From the NCBI RefSeq assembly GCF_002847285.1, contig NZ_CP025407.1:2172501-2236500 (forward strand): 64,000 nt of DNA. The letters are read 5' to 3'. This DNA comes from Streptomyces sp. CMB-StM0423. GTDB lineage: Bacteria > Actinomycetota > Actinomycetes > Streptomycetales > Streptomycetaceae. Both the position numbers and the translations under genes were made by a program. The notes beneath the pieces are model-generated. The model made no database searches and was not told where the DNA came from. It was given only the letters and a program-made list of their open reading frames with translations. This document shows positions 57,878 through 64,000 of the stretch, piece after piece; position 1 is the first letter of the stretch; each line of letters starts with the position of its first letter.

Positions 57878-60800
57878 GTGCGGGGCTACGACCGCTACGA
57901 GCCTGACGCCGTCATGGACGGGCTCTCGCAGTTCGAGGCCGAGATCGAGCGGCTGAAGAAGGAGCGGGAGAAGGCCGTCCAGCACGCCGAGGACCTCGGC
58001 TACCAGGTCGAGGTGCTGCGCGCCAAGCTGCACGAGGCGCGCCGCGGACTCGGCGCCCGCACGTCCTTCGACAGCGCCTCGCACCAGGCCGAGCAGTTGC
58101 TGCGCAACGCCCAGGCCCAGGCCGACCAGTTGCGCGCCGACGTCGAGCGCGAGCTGCGCGAGGCCCGCGCCCAGGCGCAGCGGCTGCTCCAGGAACACGC
58201 CGAGCGCCAGGCCCGGATGGAGGCCGACCTGCACGCCGAGGCGATCGCCCGGCGGCAGCGGCTGGACGAGGAGCTGGCGGAGCGCCGCACCACCGTCGAG
58301 ACCCACGTCAACGAGAACGTGTCGTGGGCCGAGCAGTTGCGCTCCCGTACGGAGGCGCAGGCCCGCCGGCTCATGGACGAGACCAGGACCGAGGCGGACC
58401 GGCTCGTCGCCGCCGCCCGGGCCGAGGCGCAGCGCCAGTCCGAGCAGACCCGCCAGCGGGTCGGCAGCGAGGCCGAGGCCGCCCGGGCGGAGGCCGACGA
58501 CCTGCTGCGGCGTGCCCGCGCCGACGCCGAGCGGCTGCTGAACGCCGCGTCCACCCAGGCCCAGGAGGCCACCACCCACGCCGAGCAGTTGCGCAGCTCC
58601 TCGGCCGGGGAGGCGGAGGAGGCCCGCCGGGAGGCCACCGACGCGCAGCGCCGGGCCGAGGAGAAGCTGGCGGAGGCCGAGACCTCGCTGCGCTCCGCGC
58701 GCACCGAGGCGGACCGTCTGGTGGCGCAGGCCGAGGAGGCGGCGACCAAGAAGATCGCCGAGACCGAGGCCGGCGCGGACCAGCGGATGCGCACCACGCG
58801 CAACGAGATCGCGCGGCTGGTCGGCGAGGCCACCAAGGAGGCCGAGGCGATCAAGGCGGAGGCCGAGCAGGTGCGGGCCGACGCCCGTACCCAGGCCGAG
58901 GCCCTGATCGCGGAGGCCGAGGAGACGGCCCGTACGCGCTCCGCGGAGGACAGCGCGAACGCCATCGCCAAGGCCGCCAAGACCGCTGAGGACGTCCTCA
59001 ACAAGGCGTCCAAGCAGGCCGAGGACACCACCACGGCCGCCGGCGAGGAGGCCGACCGGATCCGCCGGGAGGCGGAGGCCGAGGCCGAGCGGCTGCGGGA
59101 CGAGGCCGCGGCGGCGGCCGAGCAGCTCAAGGGCGCGGCCAAGGACGACACCGAGGAGTTCCGGGCCAAGACCGTCGAGCTGCAGGGCGAGGCCCGGCGG
59201 CTGCGGGACGAGGCCGAGCAGTTGCGCGCGGAGGCCACCGCCGAGGGCGAGCGGATCCGCGGCGAGGCCCGCAGGGACGCGGTCGCGCAGATCGAGGAGG
59301 CGGCGAAGTCCGCCGAGGAGCTGCTCGCGAAGGCGGGCACGGACGCCGAGGATCTGCGCGAGGCCGCGACGGCGGAGGGCGAGCGGGTACGGGGCGAGGC
59401 CGCCGAGCGGGCCGCGACGCTGCGCGAGCGGGCCGAGGAGGCACTGGCCAAGGCCCGTACCGAGGCCGACGAGCTGCGCGCCGAGGGCGAGGCGCAGGCC
59501 GAGAAGATCACCGAGGCGGCGGCGGAGGCCGCGCGCAAGACCCGTACCGAGGCCGACGAGGCCGTCACCGCCCGCCGGGCCGAGGTGCAGACGGAGCTGG
59601 ACCGGCTCCAGCAGGAGGCGGCCGCCCGGGTCACGGCCGCCGACGAGGCGCTGGCCGCGGCCCGCGGCGAGGCGGAGCGGATCCGCCGGGAGGCCGCGGA
59701 GGAGACCGAGCGGCTGCGTGCGGAGGCCGCTGAGCGGCTGCGTACGCTCCAGCAGTCGGCACAGGCCGAGGCGACCCGGATGCGCGAGGAGGCCGCCGCA
59801 GAGACGGCCACGACCCGTGCCGAGGCCGAGGCCGCCGCCCGGCGGCTGCACGAGGATGCCACCGGGGAGTCCGAGCGGCTGCGCCGCGAGGCTCAGGAGG
59901 CGGCCGACCGGATCCGCTCGGAGGCGTCCGCCGCCGCCGAGCGGCTGGCGGCGGAGGCGCAGGAGGCGCTGACCGCGGCGCAGGAGGAGGCCGCGCGCCG
60001 GCGGCGCGAGGCGGAGGAGATGCTGACCGCCGCCCGCGGCGAGGCGGAGCGCGAGCGTACGCAGGCCACCCGGCAGGCCGAGGACCTGCTTGCCTCGGCG
60101 CGCAAGCGGGTCGAGGAGGCGCAGGCGGAAGCCGCCCGGGTCACCGAGGAGTCGGAGCGCCGGGCGCGCGAGCTGGTGACCGCGGCCGAGCAGACCGCCC
60201 AGCAGGTGCGGGACTCGGTCAGCGAGCTGCGGGCGCAGGCCGACGAGGAGATCGCGGGGCTGCGGTCGGCCGCGGAGCACGCCGCGGCCACGCTGCGCCG
60301 GGAGACCAGGGAAGAGACGGACGCCGCCAAGGAGTTGGCGGAATCGACCGTCAACGACGCGCTAGCAGAGGCCGAACGCCTGCGTACCGAGGCCGAAAGG
60401 GTCCGGGACGAGTCCCGCGGCGATGCCGCGAAGCGCCGTACGGAGGCCGCGGAGCAGGCCGACAAGCTGGTCGAGAAGGCGCACGAGGAGGCCACCCGCG
60501 CCACCGCGGCGGCCGAGGAGCAGGCCGACGTGATGGTCGCCGCCGCCCGCAAGGAATCCGATCGGCTGGTGCGCGGCGCCGGCTCGGAGGCGAGCGGTCT
60601 GGTGGAGAAGGCCCGCGCCGACGCCGACCGGATGCTGGAGGAGGCCCGCCGGGACTCGCATGCGATCCGCGAGCGCGCCGAGGAGTTGCGTACCCGCACG
60701 GAGGCGGAGACCGACGCGCTGCACGACCGCGCCCGGCGCGAGGCCGCCGAGGCCACCAAGGCCGCGGGCGAGCGCGTCGACAAGCTCGTCGCCGCAGCTC

Positions 60801-61252
60801 ACGAGCAGCTCAACGCGGCCGAGGTGCGCGCCGAGCAGATGCTCACCGACGCCAAGGGCGAGGCCGGCAAGGTCCGTATCGCCGCGGTGAAGAAGGCGGA
60901 GGGGCTGCTCAACGAGGCCGAGCAGAAGCAGGCCGAGGCGTTCGACACGGCCGAGCGGACGAAGGCCGAGGCGCGCGCGGAGGCCAAGCGGATGGTCGAC
61001 GAGGGCCGCCGCGAACTGGAGTTGATCACCCGCAGACGCGAGGACATCAACGCGGAGATCTCCCGCGTGCAGGACGTCCTCGAAGCCCTGGAGTCCTTCG
61101 AGAGCCCCGGCACCGCGGGGGCCAACGGCAAGGACGCCAAGGACGGCAAGAACAGCCAGGTCAGCAAGGGGAAGGACGGCGGCGGGAAGGCCCCCGCCGC
61201 CGCCGCGGCCCGGTCGGGGGGAAAGCAGTCCGGTGGCAGACCACTCGATTGA
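57878..61252 (+). CDS. scy: polarisome scaffold protein Scy
   Basis: A 1124-residue, almost wholly coiled-coil protein. The N-terminal MRGYDRYEPDAVMDGLSQF precedes a DivIVA-like short coil (~15-55). The rest is a very long Ala/Glu/Arg-rich coil with repeated AEAERLRREA-like units. The last ~45 residues are Gly/Lys-rich and non-helical. Scy organises the tip polarisome with DivIVA and FilP and sets branch sites. S. coelicolor Scy is about 1326 residues, so this one is roughly 200 shorter. The adjacent filP supports the identification. Confidence 0.9.
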   Translation: MRGYDRYEPDAVMDGLSQFEAEIERLKKEREKAVQHAEDLGYQVEVLRAKLHEARRGLGARTSFDSASHQAEQLLRNAQAQADQLRADVERELREARAQAQRLLQEHAERQARMEADLHAEAIARRQRLDEELAERRTTVETHVNENVSWAEQLRSRTEAQARRLMDETRTEADRLVAAARAEAQRQSEQTRQRVGSEAEAARAEADDLLRRARADAERLLNAASTQAQEATTHAEQLRSSSAGEAEEARREATDAQRRAEEKLAEAETSLRSARTEADRLVAQAEEAATKKIAETEAGADQRMRTTRNEIARLVGEATKEAEAIKAEAEQVRADARTQAEALIAEAEETARTRSAEDSANAIAKAAKTAEDVLNKASKQAEDTTTAAGEEADRIRREAEAEAERLRDEAAAAAEQLKGAAKDDTEEFRAKTVELQGEARRLRDEAEQLRAEATAEGERIRGEARRDAVAQIEEAAKSAEELLAKAGTDAEDLREAATAEGERVRGEAAERAATLRERAEEALAKARTEADELRAEGEAQAEKITEAAAEAARKTRTEADEAVTARRAEVQTELDRLQQEAAARVTAADEALAAARGEAERIRREAAEETERLRAEAAERLRTLQQSAQAEATRMREEAAAETATTRAEAEAAARRLHEDATGESERLRREAQEAADRIRSEASAAAERLAAEAQEALTAAQEEAARRRREAEEMLTAARGEAERERTQATRQAEDLLASARKRVEEAQAEAARVTEESERRARELVTAAEQTAQQVRDSVSELRAQADEEIAGLRSAAEHAAATLRRETREETDAAKELAESTVNDALAEAERLRTEAERVRDESRGDAAKRRTEAAEQADKLVEKAHEEATRATAAAEEQADVMVAAARKESDRLVRGAGSEASGLVEKARADADRMLEEARRDSHAIRERAEELRTRTEAETDALHDRARREAAEATKAAGERVDKLVAAAHEQLNAAEVRAEQMLTDAKGEAGKVRIAAVKKAEGLLNEAEQKQAEAFDTAERTKAEARAEAKRMVDEGRRELELITRRREDINAEISRVQDVLEALESFESPGTAGANGKDAKDGKNSQVSKGKDGGGKAPAAAAARSGGKQSGGRPLD

Positions 61253-61280
61253 GCGGACATTCTCCAGATCAAACCTGGAT

Positions 61281-61301
61281 TGACGCTGTGACACGCCGTC
61301 A
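61281..61301. promoter_or_regulatory. dyad at filP promoter region
   Basis: TGACG-ct-GTG-a-CAC-gc-CGTCA is symmetrical over 21 bp. It lies 55 bp upstream of the filP ATG. It overlaps a TGTGAC / N16 / TAGGAT promoter-like pair ending at 61314. Confidence 0.45.
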
Positions 61302-61355
61302 GCACCCCTAGGATTCCCCTTATCACCTCACTCGGTCTCTTTCGACAGGAACCCC

Positions 61356-62291
61356 ATGAGCGACACGGCCAACCCCTTCGGTTTCGAGTTCGCAAGGCGC
61401 GGATACGACCGCGAACAGGTGGACGAGCGGATCACCAAGCTCGTAGCCGACCGCGACAGTGCCCTCTCGCGCATCACCTCCCTTGAGAAGCGGATCGAGG
61501 AGCTTCACCTCGAGACGCAGAACGCACAGGCGCAGATCGCCGACTCCGAGCCGTCGTACGCCGGCCTCGGTGCCCGGGTGGAGAAGATCCTGCGGCTCGC
61601 CGAGGAAGAGGCCAAGGACCTGCGCGAGGAGGCCCGCCGCGCCGCCGACCAGCACCGCGAGCTGGCCGAGTCCGCCGCGCAGCAGGTGCGCAATGACGCC
61701 GAGTCGTTCGCCGCCGAGCGCAAGGCGAAGGCCGAGGACGAGGGCGCGCGGATCGTCGAGAAGGCGAAGGGCGAGGCCAGCGGGCTGCGTGCCGAGGCGA
61801 AGAAGGACGCGCAGTCGAAGCGCGAGGAGGCGGACACCCTCTTCGAGGAGACCCGCGCCAAGGCCGCCCAGGCCGCCGCGGACTTCGAGACCAACCTCGC
61901 CAAGCGCCGGGAGCAGTCGGAGCGCGACCTCGCCTCCCGCCAGGCCAAGGCCGAGAAGCGGCTCGCGGAGATCGAGCACCGGGCCGAGCAGCTCCGCCTG
62001 GAGGCCGAGAAGCTGCGTACCGACGCCGAGCGCCGCGCCCGGCAGACGGTCGAGACCGCGCAGCGCCAGTCCGAGGACATCGTCGCGGACGCGAACTCGA
62101 AGGCCGAGCGGATCCGCAGCGAGTCGGAGCGCGAGCTGGCGGCGCTCACCAACCGCCGCGACAGCATCAACGCCCAGCTCACCAACGTCCGCGAGATGCT
62201 GGCGACGCTGACCGGCGCGCAGGTGGCCGCCCAGACCGGTGCCGACGAGGTGGAGGACAAGCCGGGCGTGCCCGCCCAGCAGTCCCGCTGA
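61356..62291 (+). CDS. filP: intermediate-filament-like protein FilP
   Basis: A 311-residue coiled-coil protein starting MSDTANPFGFEFARRGYDREQ, a DivIVA-like start, with most of residues 20-285 helical and heptad-patterned. FilP assembles filaments that stiffen the hypha and interact with Scy and DivIVA. Length matches the S. coelicolor protein. A 103-bp gap with its own promoter-like elements separates it from scy. Two hairpins follow. Confidence 0.92.
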   Translation: MSDTANPFGFEFARRGYDREQVDERITKLVADRDSALSRITSLEKRIEELHLETQNAQAQIADSEPSYAGLGARVEKILRLAEEEAKDLREEARRAADQHRELAESAAQQVRNDAESFAAERKAKAEDEGARIVEKAKGEASGLRAEAKKDAQSKREEADTLFEETRAKAAQAAADFETNLAKRREQSERDLASRQAKAEKRLAEIEHRAEQLRLEAEKLRTDAERRARQTVETAQRQSEDIVADANSKAERIRSESERELAALTNRRDSINAQLTNVREMLATLTGAQVAAQTGADEVEDKPGVPAQQSR

Positions 62292-62302
62292 GTCCGGTAC
62301 GG

Positions 62303-62324
62303 CCGGGCGGACCGCTCCGCCCGG
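62303..62324 (+). terminator. filP terminator, first hairpin
   Basis: CCGGGCGGA and TCCGCCCGG form perfect 9-bp arms around 4 nt, 11 bp after the filP stop. Confidence 0.65.
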
Positions 62325-62341
62325 TCGTGCGGTACGTGTCC

Positions 62342-62372
62342 GGCGCCCTCCGCCCCGCAGGCGGAGGGCGCC
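62342..62372 (+). terminator. filP terminator, second hairpin
   Basis: Perfect 13-bp arms (62342-62354 and 62360-62372) with a 5-nt loop, so filP is closed by two hairpins in series. Confidence 0.75.
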
Positions 62373-62424
62373 AATCCGGTTGTGTCGATTACTCCCAGGA
62401 GATGCGTTCGATGACCTCGCCGCC

Positions 62425-62430
62425 TAGGGT
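62425..62430 (+). promoter_or_regulatory. -10-like TAGGGT of ABC exporter operon
   Basis: TAGGGT ends 6 nt before the ATG at 62437, and no Shine-Dalgarno sequence is present, suggesting leaderless transcription. No clear -35 is seen. Confidence 0.4.
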
Positions 62431-62436
62431 TAGCGC

Positions 62437-63447
62437 ATGATCGAACTGGAGGGGCTGACCAAGCGGTACGGCGACAAGCTCGCCGTGGACCACCTGACCT
62501 TCCAGGTGCGGCCGGGCATGATCACCGGATTCCTCGGTCCGAACGGCGCCGGCAAGTCGACGACGATGCGGATGATGCTCGACCTCGACAACCCCACGTC
62601 CGGTTCCGTGCGCATCGACGGCAAGCACTACCGCGAACTCCAGGAGCCGCTGAAGTACATCGGCGCCCTGCTGGACGCGAAGAACATGCACGGCGGCCGC
62701 AGCGCGTACAACAACCTGCTGTGCCTGGCCCAGAGCAACCGCATCCCCGACGCCCGGGTGCGCGAGGTGCTGGAGACCGTCGGCCTGACGGCGGTGGCGA
62801 AGAAGAAGTCCAAGGGCTTCTCGCTCGGCATGGGCCAGCGGCTCGGCATCGCGTACGCGCTGCTGGGCGACCCCGAGATCCTGATGTTCGACGAGCCGGT
62901 CAACGGGCTCGACCCCGAGGGCATCCACTGGATCCGCAACCTGATGAAGAGCCTGGCCGCCCAGGGCCGCACGGTCTTCGTCTCCAGCCACCTGATGAGC
63001 GAGATGGCGCTCACCGCCGACCACCTCGTCGTCATCGGCCAGGGCAAGCTGCTCGCCGACACCTCGATGGCCGGCTTCATCCGGGAGAACTCCCGGTCGT
63101 ACGTGCGCGTACGCACCCCGCAGCCCGAGCAGTTCAGGGACGCCGCGAGCGCCGCGGGCATGTCCGTGAGCCTGCACGGGGACGGCGCGTTCGAGGTCGA
63201 GGGCGCCGACATGGCCGAGCCGGTCGGCGAGCTGGCCGCGCAGCACCGGGTGACGCTGCATGAGCTGAGCCCGCAACAGGCCTCCCTGGAGGAGGCGTTC
63301 ATGCAGATGACCGCCCAGGCGGTCGAGTACCACGCGCACGATCTGAGCGACCCGAACGCCGCCGCGGCGGCCGGAGCCGCGCCCCCGGCGCCGCCCGCGC
63401 CGAACGCGCCGCCCGCACCGGGTCCGCAGTGGGGCAAGGGAGACTGA
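62437..63447 (+). CDS. ABC transporter ATP-binding protein (ABC-2 export type)
   Basis: A 336-residue ATPase. Walker A is GFLGPNGAGKSTTMRMML (residues ~31-48), the signature motif region is KGFSLGMGQRLGIAYALLGD, Walker B is ILMFDEPVNGLDPEG, and the switch His is in VFVSSHLMSEM. The C-terminal ~115 residues add a substrate or regulatory region and an Ala/Pro-rich tail. It pairs with the permease 5 bp downstream. The substrate is unknown; similar pairs act in drug or lipid export. Confidence 0.92.
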   Translation: MIELEGLTKRYGDKLAVDHLTFQVRPGMITGFLGPNGAGKSTTMRMMLDLDNPTSGSVRIDGKHYRELQEPLKYIGALLDAKNMHGGRSAYNNLLCLAQSNRIPDARVREVLETVGLTAVAKKKSKGFSLGMGQRLGIAYALLGDPEILMFDEPVNGLDPEGIHWIRNLMKSLAAQGRTVFVSSHLMSEMALTADHLVVIGQGKLLADTSMAGFIRENSRSYVRVRTPQPEQFRDAASAAGMSVSLHGDGAFEVEGADMAEPVGELAAQHRVTLHELSPQQASLEEAFMQMTAQAVEYHAHDLSDPNAAAAAGAAPPAPPAPNAPPAPGPQWGKGD

Positions 63448-63452
63448 CGGCC

Positions 63453-64000
63453 ATGGCAGCACCCTCGGCAGTGCTCAAGTCGGAGTGGACCAAGATCCGC
63501 TCGGTCAGCTCCACGATGTGGACGCTGGCCGCCGCGCTGGTCCTCACCGCCGCGGTGGGGGCGCTCCTGTCCGGCGTCATGAACGCCACGTTCGACGACC
63601 TCTCCGAGGCCGAGCGGCTCACCTTCGACCCGACCCTGGTGAGCTTCTTCGGCATGATGCTCGGCCAGCTCGCGATGGTCGTCTTCGGCGTCCTCGTGAT
63701 CAGCACCGAGTACAGCTCCGGCATGATCAAGACCTCGCTGGCCGCGGTGCCGCAGCGGGCCGCGTTCTACGTCTCGAAGATCGCCGTCGCCACGGCGCTC
63801 GCCCTGGTCGTCGGACTGCTCACCAGCTTCATCACGTTCTTCCTCGGCCAGTCGCTGCTCGGCGACCACAAGGCGTCGATCGGCGACGAGCACGTACTGC
63901 GGGCCGTCGTCGGCGCCGGCCTGTACATGGGCGTGATCGCGATGTTCTCCATGGGCGTCGCCTCGATGCTGCGCAGTACGGTGCTCTCGCTCGGCCTGCT
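63453..64000 (+). CDS. ABC-2 type permease (3' end outside window)
   Basis: The visible 182 residues start MAAPSAVLKSEWTKIRSV and contain hydrophobic segments at about 22-42 (TMWTLAAALVLTAAVGALL), 66-87 (FGMMLGQLAMVVFGVLVIS) and 105-130, with EYSSGMIKTSLAAVPQR, the conserved loop of bacterial ABC-2 permeases. The gene continues past the right edge. It is co-transcribed with the ATPase gene. Confidence 0.9.
   Translation, partial: MAAPSAVLKSEWTKIRSVSSTMWTLAAALVLTAAVGALLSGVMNATFDDLSEAERLTFDPTLVSFFGMMLGQLAMVVFGVLVISTEYSSGMIKTSLAAVPQRAAFYVSKIAVATALALVVGLLTSFITFFLGQSLLGDHKASIGDEHVLRAVVGAGLYMGVIAMFSMGVASMLRSTVLSLGL

Noticed and set aside
57221..60280. 1019-codon open frame antisense to scy (and similar long antisense frames elsewhere, e.g. 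8035-12027 upstream of the real start)
   Set aside because: Very high GC keeps antisense frames open; the Leu/Gly/Arg-rich products show no domains, while the sense strand encodes clear coiled coils or enzymes.

Overview
The window is very GC-rich, gene-dense DNA from a Streptomyces-type actinomycete. The evidence is frequent GTG starts and ATGA/GTGA overlaps, a rare TTA leucine codon, a DasR-type site, adjacent polar-growth genes scy and filP, and a cslA-glxA-GH6 cluster. All database-style names come from motif recognition in the translated sequence; no searches were run.

Region by region: (1) 1-15243, minus strand, a cell-surface glycan locus. It encodes a bifunctional CDP-ribitol synthase, a TagF/TarL-type polyol-phosphate polymerase, two GT2 glycosyltransferases, an acyltransferase with an SGNH domain, UDP-glucose dehydrogenase, a polysaccharide pyruvyltransferase and two paralogous sulfotransferases, followed by a partial metallo-hydrolase. 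(2) 15334-19644, a C4-dicarboxylate permease divergent from its CitA/DctS-type two-component system. (3) 19700-23117, a sugar ABC importer (lipoprotein plus two permeases, no ATPase) behind an operator-like array. (4) 23264-29642, accessory genes: a chitin/cellulose LPMO with a DasR site, an HTH regulator, a GNAT gene with a disturbed 5' end, a divergent aldo/keto reductase-LysR pair, and hypothetical secreted proteins, one with a TTA codon.

(5) 29765-35852, central carbon metabolism: pfkA divergent from pta-ackA, then pyk. This order matches the SCO5423-5426 region of S. coelicolor. (6) 35874-39921, a three-gene set of secreted or membrane proteins of unknown role and a thioredoxin/TPR protein. 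(7) 40055-47102, a TetR regulator with a near-ideal operator and an alcohol dehydrogenase-like gene; isobutyryl-CoA mutase large subunit behind another palindrome; DUF3817, MarR, MFS and ArsR-type genes. (8) 47224-52227, the hyphal-tip glycan genes: GH6, glxA and cslA. (9) 52360-54837, a second DUF3817 gene and three tandem AIM24-family genes. (10) 54895-57724, acyl-CoA genes: meaB, thiolase and methylmalonyl-CoA epimerase. (11) 57878-62291, scy and filP, then an ABC-2-type exporter running off the right edge.

Several themes link the genes. Envelope and apical growth are represented by the glycan locus, cslA/glxA and scy/filP. Acyl-CoA and methylmalonyl-CoA metabolism is represented by icmA, meaB, mce and the thiolase. 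At least eight genes have a -10-like hexamer ending 6-7 nt before the start codon, which suggests leaderless transcripts. No tRNA, rRNA, CRISPR array, transposase or prophage gene was seen.
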